From NCBI RefSeq assembly GCF_000521805.1, contig NZ_JAMB01000014.1, positions 1-64,000 on the forward strand: DNA of 64,000 nucleotides, read 5' to 3'. The stretch's first letter is position 1; every line of letters starts with the position of its first letter. Shown piece by piece: positions 36,146 through 44,760 of the stretch. The notes beneath the pieces were generated by a model that saw only the letters and a list, made by a program, of their open reading frames with translations, was not told the DNA's origin and searched no databases. A program made the position numbers and the translations under genes. This DNA is from Marinomonas ushuaiensis DSM 15871 (GTDB lineage: Bacteria > Pseudomonadota > Gammaproteobacteria > Pseudomonadales > Marinomonadaceae).

Positions 36146-37252
36146 TCATGTATTAATTTGCTGAAAATGATTATCCCAATGAATGCCTGGGTGTTTTTTA
36201 ATCATTTTTGTGACGTCTTGTATTGGGTTATTCTTCATTTGAACACCTGTGCCACTGGTTAATAAAAACTCATGTGAATTATTTGTAGCAGCAAGACCGC
36301 AAACATCGCGGCAGTTTTCTATGCCTAAAAAAGTTTTTGAGGCAATATGCCAATAGGCAACTAAGCCGCCTCTTGGTGTGCTGATGGCTAACACTTCCCC
36401 TGATTTATCAAAACAAACGCTACCGCAATATTGTTTAAAGCGCATACGAACGTTTTCCGGTATAGGAAGATATTCCATTACAGGGTTGTCAATTCTAGAT
36501 AAGGCGACCAAAGGAACTTGATCCCAGATTTCCCCTTGATATTGAAAACCTAGAGCAACAACACCTTGCTGATTGACATCCAAATGTCTAATGCTGAGTT
36601 GATGTAATTCATCTTCATGAGAGGCGTGATTTAATACTTTTCCATTTTCTAGTGATAGATAAGTAACGTTTGGTTGCATTGTATCAAGGTTTAGTATTTC
36701 TCTGTCTTCATCTGGTCGAGTCATCAGGCCGCCGTTTGCAATGACAAGAACCTTATCACTTAAAAAGACAGATTCATGAGGGCCAATTCCATTACTATTA
36801 AAAATATTGAGTATATTTCCGCTGGGCCATTCACGAATAAATATTTTGCCTTGGCCTGTTGGGTAGTGGTTTTCTTGAGTAATTAAACGCTTACCGTCTG
36901 ATGTAAATAATGCATGACCGTAAAAATGATGATCTTGGGTTGGCTCAATGCGCTGAATTTTTTGATGACTGGATACATCAAAGAAGTCTATGAAAAAACC
37001 TGGCCTTCTGGCGACGATGCCAATAATACTTTGACTTGGATGGATGATTGGAGCGTGCGCTCTTTGACTTAATGGTGCCGACCAGAGTATTTCGCCTTCA
37101 TCATCAAATACACCGAAGAAATGCTCCTGTTTACTCAATGAATAAGCTGAAGCGTACAGCTTACTCTTTGAGTTGTTGGGAATGACAGTGGCCCAAGATG
37201 GTACTGTCGCTATAACGCCTCCCAAGGCTAAAAAGGAGCGCCTAGATATCAC
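36146..37252 (-). CDS. DUF1513-family Tat-exported protein
   Basis: This 368-residue protein opens with a twin-arginine-like signal (MISRRSFLALGGVIATVPSW) and probably folds as a beta-propeller. Sequence such as QRAHAPIIHPSQSIIGIVAR, FTSDGKRLITQENHYPTGQG and LSDKVLVIANGGLMTRPDED follows the DUF1513 pattern. Function unknown. It is the last gene of the imelysin operon, 2 nt after the second imelysin gene, an order conserved in many proteobacteria. A periplasmic role in iron acquisition is inferred from its neighbours. Confidence 0.85.
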   Translation of the reverse strand: MISRRSFLALGGVIATVPSWATVIPNNSKSKLYASAYSLSKQEHFFGVFDDEGEILWSAPLSQRAHAPIIHPSQSIIGIVARRPGFFIDFFDVSSHQKIQRIEPTQDHHFYGHALFTSDGKRLITQENHYPTGQGKIFIREWPSGNILNIFNSNGIGPHESVFLSDKVLVIANGGLMTRPDEDREILNLDTMQPNVTYLSLENGKVLNHASHEDELHQLSIRHLDVNQQGVVALGFQYQGEIWDQVPLVALSRIDNPVMEYLPIPENVRMRFKQYCGSVCFDKSGEVLAISTPRGGLVAYWHIASKTFLGIENCRDVCGLAATNNSHEFLLTSGTGVQMKNNPIQDVTKMIKKHPGIHWDNHFQQINT

Positions 37253-37254
37253 GA

Positions 37255-38313
37255 CTAATCTCCATCTCTACTATTAAAGCCAATTTGAAAACCTAATGAG
37301 GTAACGAGGCTTGATAAGTAGGATTGGCTGTTTGATATAGATTTAACCAAAGGTGTCGCCAAAGCAATACGATCTTCTTTTGATTTGCTCGTGTGGAAAA
37401 AATCTATTGGCAACTGAAGTGCCAGTTTTACGTTTTCAATCAACTGTTGTTCAAATTGTGTGGCTAGTGCAGGGTTTGACTGCTTAGCAATATCATACAA
37501 AGAAGGCGACCCTGCATGATAAATTTCACGATAAGACGTCAAGTTTTTTTGCATAGCTTGAAGAGACAAATCGCTTCGATAAAATTCTGCTAGTTTTAAA
37601 TTTTCACGGCTATTATAACCAATTGGCGTTTCAAGCTTTGCGTCTTTAACGGCAGACATATGTTCGATCCATTGTTGCAAGAATTGCTCTAATGCAACCT
37701 TTTCTGGATCGAAACCAGTACCTTCTTCATCAAATACCCAGTCTTCCGCTTTTCCTTCTTTCCACTGGTTTGCAACGGCATCAGCACTTTCAAGGTGATG
37801 TTTCGTGACTCTTGTAAGAAGTTGGCAATGGTTGGCGGAATTTAATGGCTCGAAGTCAGGGTGATAAAGTAAGCTCTCTATCGCGGTTAATCCGCGTACG
37901 GCAATACTGGCAGAAGTCCAAAACCTAGGTGCATCCATTACAGATGGATCACCTTGAGTTAAGGCGCGAAGTTGGCGCTGTGTTACGCCTTTTTTATCTG
38001 GCCAATACTCAAAAGCGTAATAACGCATAAAGTAGGTGACAGGGCCAAAATTTAACCATTGGACTTGTTGCCAATCTAATACGTTTTCTTTAAACGCTTC
38101 TTGGGCAGAATGTAATGATTGTCTGGAGGGCGTGGTGCAAAGTTCATCAGTGCGTTGCTGTAATGTTTTTGATGAAATAGCATAGGATTCATAACCTTGA
38201 TTAATGACATTGTTAACAATGCCATTAAGAGGACCTTCCCATTGACCTGCAGATGCGAGTAAAGGGGCGGACGCGCTTATTGCTAAAGCAATTAGCTTAG
38301 GAAAATATTTCAT
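37255..38313 (-). CDS. Imelysin-family periplasmic protein (second copy)
   Basis: A 352-residue secreted imelysin-type (peptidase M75-like) protein with signal peptide MKYFPKLIALAISASAPLLA. The GxHxxE-like motif of IrpA/EfeO relatives is changed: around residues 137-141 the sequence reads GLTAIESLLYHPD, keeping the glutamate but not the histidine. The YFMRYYAFEYWPDKKG segment is like the conserved imelysin W-P-D region. It overlaps the di-haem oxidase gene (TAATG). Probably binds iron or a haem-like ligand with the other imelysin of the operon. Confidence 0.85.
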   Translation of the reverse strand: MKYFPKLIALAISASAPLLASAGQWEGPLNGIVNNVINQGYESYAISSKTLQQRTDELCTTPSRQSLHSAQEAFKENVLDWQQVQWLNFGPVTYFMRYYAFEYWPDKKGVTQRQLRALTQGDPSVMDAPRFWTSASIAVRGLTAIESLLYHPDFEPLNSANHCQLLTRVTKHHLESADAVANQWKEGKAEDWVFDEEGTGFDPEKVALEQFLQQWIEHMSAVKDAKLETPIGYNSRENLKLAEFYRSDLSLQAMQKNLTSYREIYHAGSPSLYDIAKQSNPALATQFEQQLIENVKLALQLPIDFFHTSKSKEDRIALATPLVKSISNSQSYLSSLVTSLGFQIGFNSRDGD

Positions 38314-39698
38314 TAAAGCGACTCCAAGAAGTAAATGAGTTTTTTTCGATGTTCTTTATTTAACTGTTTGTAAAATTCTTTGCTCTGCTGTGCTTCACCG
38401 CCATGCCAAAGGATTGCTTCTTCAATCGTCTTGGCTCTACCATCGTGTAAAAAACCGATGCGACCTGATACTTTTTCAGATAAACCTATCCCCCAAAGAG
38501 GGGCTGTTCGCCACTCGTTTGGTGCAGCAGAGAAACTTTGGAAACCACTTGAAAGCTCTGGCCCCATGTCATGCAGCAACATGTCTGTAAAAGGATAAAA
38601 AGTGCGATTGCTTAACTCGCTAAATGTCACGTCTTTGCCAGTTTGCATTTTGGGTATGTGGCAACTGACGCAACTTCCTTCTTCGAATAAAGCTTTTCCT
38701 TCAAGAAAATCAGAGTTACTTAGGTTGCGCATTGCTGGTGGAGAAGACAATGAAACAAAAAGATCAACCAATCTCACTTGCTGTTTATCAACTTCCAAGT
38801 TGTCTAAGTGTGGACTGTTCCCATTTGGGCTTTCAATACATGCTTTTTGTAACTGGGTACAATCTCCAGATGCGGCCGGGTTTAATGGCGTAGATAGTCC
38901 CAAATCAGTATTAAACGCTAATTGATTCTGTGCGCTAACACTTGGGGTGGCTGCTTTATAGCCAAAACGACCAATAGCTTTGCCCTTACCATCATTACTT
39001 GGGATCCAGCTTACTCGACCACTAATGCCGTTATTGTCAATATCTTCAGGGTCAGCATTCTCGATAATTATATCATCTGAAATATTGCCTAATAAACCCA
39101 TTCCAACCAGCGCAGGGGCGACAAGGAGGGTTACGCCAGTACTATCCTCTAATTTTCCATAATTCAATGTCGTCCAATGAATATTTGGCTTTCTTAATTC
39201 AACCTTTGTGCCGTCAGAAAGTGTTTCAGTGTGAGTAATGTAAGTAAGATGGTAGTCACCTTCAGGAAGAATACCTGGAGAGGCGTGACCTTGAAATTGA
39301 CCACCGTAATTTTTGTCGCCAATGTTTGGGTAGATAAAGTCTGCTACTTGAGAGGTGTTTTTATATGACTTACCAAACCGAATTAAAAAAGAGGGAACAG
39401 TTGCTCCACTTACGCCAGACTCGGGTGCATGACCGCGACCATTTTTGATATGGCAGCTGTTGCACGATCGAGTATTGAACAGAGGGCCTAAGCCATCGCT
39501 GGCTGTAGTTGAGGAAGGCGAAGGTACCCAAAATTTCTGGAAAACACCTTCACCAATGCGAAAATCTAATTTGTTCTCAGGTTTTATGCCTGAAATAGGT
39601 TGTGAGTAATCACTTGCAAAAGCAAGGTCTTGAAAACAAAAAAAGCTGGCGAAAGCGCCAGCTGTAAGAAAAGTTAACTTCTTCAAATTTGTTGTCAT
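38313..39698 (-). CDS. Di-haem thiol-oxidoreductase-like cytochrome (DHOR, DUF1111)
   Basis: The 461-residue exported protein has a signal peptide (end near AFAS) and two c-type haem motifs: CNSCHIKNGRG (about residue 79) and CVSCHIPKMQTG (about residue 343). It belongs to the DHOR/DUF1111 group, often called thiol oxidoreductase, related to cytochrome c peroxidases. The C-terminal LWGIGLSEKVSGRIGFLHDG and RAKTIEEAILWHGGEA match the family closely. Lying between two imelysins in a Fur-box-controlled operon, it may reduce or oxidise iron or a ligand in the periplasm; this is inference. Confidence 0.88.
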   Translation of the reverse strand: MTTNLKKLTFLTAGAFASFFCFQDLAFASDYSQPISGIKPENKLDFRIGEGVFQKFWVPSPSSTTASDGLGPLFNTRSCNSCHIKNGRGHAPESGVSGATVPSFLIRFGKSYKNTSQVADFIYPNIGDKNYGGQFQGHASPGILPEGDYHLTYITHTETLSDGTKVELRKPNIHWTTLNYGKLEDSTGVTLLVAPALVGMGLLGNISDDIIIENADPEDIDNNGISGRVSWIPSNDGKGKAIGRFGYKAATPSVSAQNQLAFNTDLGLSTPLNPAASGDCTQLQKACIESPNGNSPHLDNLEVDKQQVRLVDLFVSLSSPPAMRNLSNSDFLEGKALFEEGSCVSCHIPKMQTGKDVTFSELSNRTFYPFTDMLLHDMGPELSSGFQSFSAAPNEWRTAPLWGIGLSEKVSGRIGFLHDGRAKTIEEAILWHGGEAQQSKEFYKQLNKEHRKKLIYFLESL

Positions 39699-39781
39699 AA
39701 GTAGACAAATACCATTAACTGACTAAATGACACATCTTTCCAGGTATCCCATTTAATTATTTATTTATCGGGATAGCAGTA

Positions 39782-41077
39782 TTATTCAAATACTGCGCTT
39801 GGGTTATCAAGGCTATCTGACCCTTCTAGAGCAATGCCTTGAAGATCCAAGTGGTGGATGATCTCTTCGGTAACACGAGTTTCATCAACCAAGGAGTCAA
39901 CAAATGTTTGTACTAGCTGATTGCCAGCAGTATTGTTCATAGCAATTAGAACATCAAATGTTTGGCCTTGTTTCGCTGCTTCAACCATAGCTTGAGCTGC
40001 AGTTTCAGTAGTTTCTAGTTTGGCTTTCATTTCAAGATCTAAAGTAGCGTCTTCTTGAGAAACCAATTTAGACAAAGATGGGCCTTTTACCCAGCTACCG
40101 TCAACGCGTTTGTATTCACCTAGATATACATTTTTGATGCCTAATGCGTCGTGGTAATGAGACCAATGAGTGTTATCGGAGAAACAATCATGCTCTTCTT
40201 CTGGATCATGCAACATCAAACCAAGTTTCGTTCTTTCACCGCCAAGTTCGCCATAGGCTAAGCTACCCATACCAGTAAGGATAGTTGAAAGACCTTCATC
40301 TGTAGATTGGTCTAATAGGGCAACACGAGCGTCACCGCCATTTTTCCAATTATTTGCCATTTCTTCTAGATCAGAAATTAACAAATCAGTTGCAGCGACT
40401 AGGTAATCACGACGACGGTCACAGTTGCCGTTTGTGCAGTTTTCTAAATCGAAATCTGTCGCTGGGCGCTCACCGGCACCTGGATTAGTCCCATGTAAAT
40501 CTTGGCCCCAAAGCAAGAATTCGATTGCGTGGTAACCACTTGCTACGTTCGCTTCAACGCCATCGGCTTCTTGTAGCGTTTCAGAAATAAGTTCAGGGGT
40601 AATGTTTGTTGTATCTACTTTCTTGCCACCGATGATTAGGCTTTTAGAGGAGATAACATTTGCAGAGTAAAGAGGGTTTAAATCAGATTCTGTGCCGTAG
40701 CTGCTTGTAGAAACATAATCGATCAGGCCTTCGTCAAGAGGCCAAGCGTTAACCTTGCCTTCCCAGTCATCTACGATTGCATTACCAAAGCGGTAAACTT
40801 CACTTTGTTGGTAAGGTACACGAGCGGCAATCCATGATGTGCGAGCGGCTTGTAAGTTTGCTTCTGTTGGATTAGCCAAAAGTGTATTAATTGCAGTACG
40901 TAATGTTTTCGCAGTGCTTAATGAATCACCATAAATAGCTTCAGCAATGTCTGCATAATGAACAACAACTGAATCAGCGGTAACTGAGCTAGATTCATTT
41001 TTTATTGCTGTAGAACCGCAAGCAGTAAGCATCGCGCTTGCAACGCAAATTGCAATAGGGGTTAACAATTTTTTCAT
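39782..41077 (-). CDS. Imelysin-family lipoprotein (IrpA-like)
   Basis: The 431-residue protein has a lipoprotein signal MKKLLTPIAICVASAMLTAC with a clear lipobox (LTAC). It belongs to imelysin/IrpA: WPLDEGLIDYV, VASGYHAIEFLLWGQDL (the GxHxxE motif, about residue 150), and GERPATDFDLENCTNGNCDR. IrpA-type proteins are iron-regulated and thought to bind iron. ATG 41077 has GGAG eight bases upstream; an in-frame start 60 nt earlier would place the signal peptide internally. A good Fur box lies 46-64 bp upstream. First gene of the four-gene operon. Confidence 0.88.
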   Translation of the reverse strand: MKKLLTPIAICVASAMLTACGSTAIKNESSSVTADSVVVHYADIAEAIYGDSLSTAKTLRTAINTLLANPTEANLQAARTSWIAARVPYQQSEVYRFGNAIVDDWEGKVNAWPLDEGLIDYVSTSSYGTESDLNPLYSANVISSKSLIIGGKKVDTTNITPELISETLQEADGVEANVASGYHAIEFLLWGQDLHGTNPGAGERPATDFDLENCTNGNCDRRRDYLVAATDLLISDLEEMANNWKNGGDARVALLDQSTDEGLSTILTGMGSLAYGELGGERTKLGLMLHDPEEEHDCFSDNTHWSHYHDALGIKNVYLGEYKRVDGSWVKGPSLSKLVSQEDATLDLEMKAKLETTETAAQAMVEAAKQGQTFDVLIAMNNTAGNQLVQTFVDSLVDETRVTEEIIHHLDLQGIALEGSDSLDNPSAVFE

Positions 41078-41122
41078 ATCCGAAGCTCCAATATTAGTTA
41101 GTGGAAATATAGTATTCGAAAT

Positions 41123-41141
41123 GAAAACGATTATCAATATG
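41123..41141 (-). promoter_or_regulatory. Fur box before the imelysin operon
   Basis: On the minus strand CATATTGATAATCGTTTTC matches 15 of 19 positions of the E. coli Fur consensus GATAATGATAATCATTATC, including the TGATAATC core. Its place upstream of an imelysin gene fits iron repression. Confidence 0.7.
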
Positions 41142-41203
41142 TGTCTTTACACATTGTTTATAATTTTTCTACAAAGTCTTTGAGGCTGTACTTAGCAGTG
41201 TTG

Positions 41204-41788
41204 TTAATAGTTGCATTGTTGTTCAAAAGCATTTCCAGCTGAACCCTTCAAATTATACTCACATGCTTTTTCTCTTAATGGGCTATCTCCTTCCCAAGAA
41301 ACACTCATGGTGATTGGTGATTTATTCTTATAGCTGGGTATAAAGCGATAAGCTGCAACAACATCAATAGAACTATTTGCACCTAATTGAATTGATTGTC
41401 CAATCAACCTTTGACGCGTTTCTGAATTGTATAAAGTGTAATCAGTCGTATATTCCTGATCACCATTTTCATGGGAAAAGTTTAACCAGATTTTTCGATA
41501 TGTTTTTGAGTCAGATGTTGGATTTGTCAAACGCAGCTTTGTATAAATGATTTGAGAGCGAGATAAACTCGACTGTGCATTTTGACTTACTTTTAAATAA
41601 GATGCGTTGTTTTCTTGCCATGGCATCTTTGTACCAAAAGAGGCATCAACAATCTGGATGGTTTGCTGTGCAAAATGCGTTTTTGTAAATTTAACTAAGT
41701 CCTTCGCTGGAGCGTATAAAGCCAGAGCAATTAGACTAAATAGTGCTGTCTTATGAATAGAGCGAGTGGAGTTTATTAACTTAATCAT
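41204..41788 (-). CDS. Unknown N-terminally anchored protein behind a LexA box
   Basis: I do not recognise this protein. It has one hydrophobic segment near the N-terminus (TALFSLIALALYAPA), which could be a membrane anchor or signal peptide, then a soluble domain of about 155 residues with beta-rich sequence (KVSQNAQSSLSRSQIIYTKL, WLNFSHENGDQEYTTDYTLY, SPITMSVSWEGDSPL). Three cysteines fall after the start of the soluble part, two near the C-terminus. ATG 41788 is preferred because AAAGG lies eight nt upstream; ATG 41821 would start only 10 nt from the SOS operator. It lies upstream of the Fur-box imelysin operon on the same strand, but its control region is that of an SOS gene. Confidence 0.7.
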   Translation of the reverse strand: MIKLINSTRSIHKTALFSLIALALYAPAKDLVKFTKTHFAQQTIQIVDASFGTKMPWQENNASYLKVSQNAQSSLSRSQIIYTKLRLTNPTSDSKTYRKIWLNFSHENGDQEYTTDYTLYNSETRQRLIGQSIQLGANSSIDVVAAYRFIPSYKNKSPITMSVSWEGDSPLREKACEYNLKGSAGNAFEQQCNY

Positions 41789-41831
41789 ATTCACAACCTT
41801 TAAATTATCTTTACTGTTCATTTATACAGTA

Positions 41832-41847
41832 CTGTATATAAAAACAG
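41832..41847 (-). promoter_or_regulatory. LexA (SOS) operator
   Basis: The top strand reads CTGTATATAAAAACAG, an ideal CTGT-N8-ACAG LexA operator. With flanking bases (TACTGTATATAAAAACAGTT) it nearly equals the umuDC operator of E. coli. A second palindrome TATACAGTACTGTATA (41824-41839) overlaps it. It lies 44 nt before the preferred start of the unknown gene. The next 270 nt to the oxidoreductase gene hold no other feature that I can name. Confidence 0.75.
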
Positions 41848-42122
41848 TTTTTGTGTATAGATTTTTTTTAGAAAGCATTTGCATTTCTTAGAAAAAATTA
41901 TTGTTTTTCTTATTGCTTATAAATTTTAAAAATTTATAAAATAATGTTTGATTTTATTTAGTTGATTGAATTTTAAGGATATTTTGATGATTCCCACAGC
42001 CTTCTTAACGGTTTCTGTGGACAATATTTTGAAATATATTTTTTCTTCTCTTTAGGTGATAATTTATTCAGATTCGATAGCAATAAAAGGATCAGACACT
42101 ATAATGCAGCCATTAATAGGTG

Positions 42123-43313
42123 ATGAGGTTGGTTGTGGATAAAGTCGATGTGATTGTGGTTGGCGCGGGTGCGTCTGGTTTAATGTGTGCGGCGACGGCA
42201 GGTTACCGTGGGAAAAAAGTACTTGTCTTAGATCATGCCAATAAAGCTGGTAAGAAAATTCTCATGTCAGGAGGAGGGCGTTGTAACTTTACCAACATGG
42301 ATGCAGCGCCAAAACATTTCTTATCTGACAATCCTCATTTCTGTATTTCTGCGTTACGTCGTTTTTCTTCTCAAGACTTTGTTGATTTAGTGGATCGACA
42401 TGGATTGGAATACGTTGAGAAAACGCCGGGGCAACTTTTTTGTGAGCATTCTGCCAAAGATCTACTTGAAATATTAATGACCGAACTTGAATGGTCAGGC
42501 GCAGAGTTAAAACTCAACACAAGCATTTCTAACATTGACTATAAAGATGACCATACAATAGTGACCACCAATCAAGGTGTCTTTACTTGCGAATCATTGG
42601 TAATCGCCACAGGTGGATTGTCGATTCCAACCATGGGCGCTTCAGGGTTTGGTTACGACATTGCAAAACAAGTTGGCCATGATGTTTTATCGACCAGAGC
42701 CAGCTTGGTTCCGATTACTGTACAGCCAGATCGTAAAGCACAACTTGCTGAATTATCCGGTATCGCGTGCGATGTCTCCGCGACGGCTAATGGCACAACA
42801 TTTAGCGAGCCAATGTTGTTTACCCATCGAGGCGTGAGCGGCCCAGCTATTTTGCAAATCACCAACTTCTGGCATCCGGGCGTCGCACTAGACATAAACA
42901 TTACGCCAGAGTTGTCATTGGACGATTTGTTCGCCGTTCGCCAAGGCAGCCCAAAGAAAAGCTTTGAAAATATATTATCGAATGTTTTGCCAAAGCGTTT
43001 GGTCGAATTAATCAAAGCCGAATTTCCTTGGTTAAACGAACGATCAGCGCAAACCTCGAATGATCAGATTGAAGCCTTGTATCAATACTTAAGCCATTTT
43101 GACATCGCGCCAAATGGCACAGAAGGCTACCGAACCGCCGAAGTGACTCTTGGTGGCATTAACACCAACGAAGTGTCCTCGAAAACCTTTGAGTCACAAA
43201 AACAAAAAGGCTTGTACTTTATAGGCGAAGTGCTCGACGTAACTGGTTGGCTAGGCGGATACAACTTCCAATGGGCGTGGGCGAGCGGTTACTGCGCAGG
43301 GCAGTACGTGTAG
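42123..43313 (+). CDS. YhiN/HI0933-family flavoprotein
   Basis: An FAD-dependent protein of about 396 residues: dinucleotide-binding VIVVGAGASGLMCAATAGYR, the family signature KKILMSGGGRCNFTN, and a C-terminal GEVLDVTGWLGGYNFQWAWA flavin segment that is a hallmark of this family. Role unknown (E. coli YhiN). ATG 42123 is listed, but GTG 42135 has a better ribosome site (GAGG six bases upstream) and would start MDKVDVIVVGAG. Monocistronic. Confidence 0.88.
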   Translation: MRLVVDKVDVIVVGAGASGLMCAATAGYRGKKVLVLDHANKAGKKILMSGGGRCNFTNMDAAPKHFLSDNPHFCISALRRFSSQDFVDLVDRHGLEYVEKTPGQLFCEHSAKDLLEILMTELEWSGAELKLNTSISNIDYKDDHTIVTTNQGVFTCESLVIATGGLSIPTMGASGFGYDIAKQVGHDVLSTRASLVPITVQPDRKAQLAELSGIACDVSATANGTTFSEPMLFTHRGVSGPAILQITNFWHPGVALDINITPELSLDDLFAVRQGSPKKSFENILSNVLPKRLVELIKAEFPWLNERSAQTSNDQIEALYQYLSHFDIAPNGTEGYRTAEVTLGGINTNEVSSKTFESQKQKGLYFIGEVLDVTGWLGGYNFQWAWASGYCAGQYV

Positions 43314-43400
43314 TGACTCCTACCAATTAAAACTAAGATAAACTAATTGCAACGAAAATAATCTCTTGTTAATTGGTTTTGATTCAAAATCAGCGTATAG

Positions 43401-43535
43401 ATAAAAAATCGGTTGTTTGGTAATTCGCTTTGGGCTTATGGAACTGGAAAGCAGCAAGCCCAATATGGTATTACTCGCCCTAGAGACATTATTAAACAAT
43501 GGGAAAGTGAAATTGTAGAAAATGGATTTATTTAG
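43401..43535 (+). pseudogene. Unidentified C-terminal coding remnant
   Basis: Between the YhiN-like gene and the EamA gene (43314-43677) a 44-codon open frame without a start codon ends at TAG 43535. It reads like real protein (LWAYGTGKQQAQYGITRPRD, then IIKQWESEIVENGFI) but I do not recognise the family. It may be the tail of a lost gene; the rest of this gap looks non-coding. Confidence 0.35.
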
Positions 43536-43677
43536 GTTTTATTTTAGGTGAATAATGTCTAGTTACACAAAATCATTTACAGTCGCTGCATTCATTTTTT
43601 TCCTATTTCTTATTACGCTCTAGTGCTTTAATAATCTGTCTTTAGACTAATCCTCTCCAAACTAATGAGTTCACTCA

Positions 43678-44571
43678 ATGACGGTTTCTATGTTCAATAA
43701 AATTCCAGTCGGCATTCGCTATGCATTAATGTCTGCGATTGGCTTTGCCTTGATGTCGAGCTTGGTTAAATTAGTTGGCACGTATGGTATTCCTCTTTTT
43801 GAGATTGTCGCGGCGAGATCCTTAGTGTCTATTGTCATCAGTTATCTCGATGTTAAGCGTAAGGGTATTTCTATTCTTGGCAATAATAGAAAACTACTAC
43901 TTTTGCGCGGCGCGGTAGGGACATTCGCATTGGTGTGTGTATATTACTCGTTGATTACTTTGCCTTTGGTGGAAGCGATTCTTCTGCAATACATTCATCC
44001 TATTTTTACCGCTTTGCTTGCTTTATTTCTACTTGGTGAAAAAATTGGTAAATACACTATTGTGTGTATTGTGCTGAGTATGTTGGGTTTACTCTTTATT
44101 GCAGGGGCTGATCTGTTTTCTGTGGAGCCTTCTAATTTGCCGCCGTTGAGTGTGTTGCTGGCATTGTTAGGGGCGTTAGGCAGTTCTATTGCGTATGTTA
44201 TTGTGCGTCGTTTAAGCACGACAGAAGACAGTTCTGTGATTATTTTTTACTTTCCTTTGATTGCGCTTCCTTTGTCGATATTTTTACTGGGCGACGATTT
44301 TGTGATGCCAAGCTTTAATGTGTTAATCCTATTGATTTGTGTGGGAGTTTCTACGCAAGTAGGGCAATTGGGTTTGACTAAGGCAATGCAAACATTAACG
44401 GCAGGAATCGCTTCTGCTTATTCTTATATTCAAGTGCTCCTTTCGGCGCTATTGGGGTGGATTTTATTCAGTGAAATCCCGATTTTGACGACTTGGATTG
44501 GAGGCGGGCTTATTATTTTGGGTGCTTTGGTGAATGTTTACGGCAGTATGAGAAAGGTGAAAGGTCGATAA
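43678..44571 (+). CDS. EamA/DMT-family transporter
   Basis: The 297-residue membrane protein has ten predicted helices made of two EamA repeats. Conserved DMT features are MSAIGFALMSSLVKLVGTYG near the start, LPLVEAILLQYIHPIFTAL in the fourth helix, and the matching AYSYIQVLLSALLGWILFSE in the second repeat. Relatives export amino acids or other metabolites; the substrate is not determinable. Monocistronic, followed by a hairpin. Confidence 0.87.
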   Translation: MTVSMFNKIPVGIRYALMSAIGFALMSSLVKLVGTYGIPLFEIVAARSLVSIVISYLDVKRKGISILGNNRKLLLLRGAVGTFALVCVYYSLITLPLVEAILLQYIHPIFTALLALFLLGEKIGKYTIVCIVLSMLGLLFIAGADLFSVEPSNLPPLSVLLALLGALGSSIAYVIVRRLSTTEDSSVIIFYFPLIALPLSIFLLGDDFVMPSFNVLILLICVGVSTQVGQLGLTKAMQTLTAGIASAYSYIQVLLSALLGWILFSEIPILTTWIGGGLIILGALVNVYGSMRKVKGR

Positions 44572-44598
44572 GTGTTTTGGTTTAATTGGAAAGGAGAA

Positions 44599-44630
44599 AA
44601 GCCTAGAAAACATATGGCTTTTCTAGGCTT
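44599..44630. terminator. Hairpin after the EamA gene
   Basis: A perfect 12-bp stem AAGCCTAGAAAA / TTTTCTAGGCTT (44599-44610 and 44619-44630) with an 8-nt loop stands 28 nt after the stop. No T-run follows, so it is listed as a probable terminator only. Confidence 0.5.
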
Positions 44631-44760
44631 AGGTATTAGGGAATATCTGAACCAGTCCTTCTCATGAGGTGATTTATTCTTAAAACCTCGATCCTGACTA
44701 CACCGTATTAATTCATTTTTTTCAGATAAGTAACTCAACTAATGTTGTCAGATACTTAAA

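Noticed and set aside
41824-41839. Palindrome TATACAGTACTGTATA as an independent operator
   Set aside because: It overlaps the LexA site and shares its half; the CTGT-N8-ACAG reading explains the sequence better.
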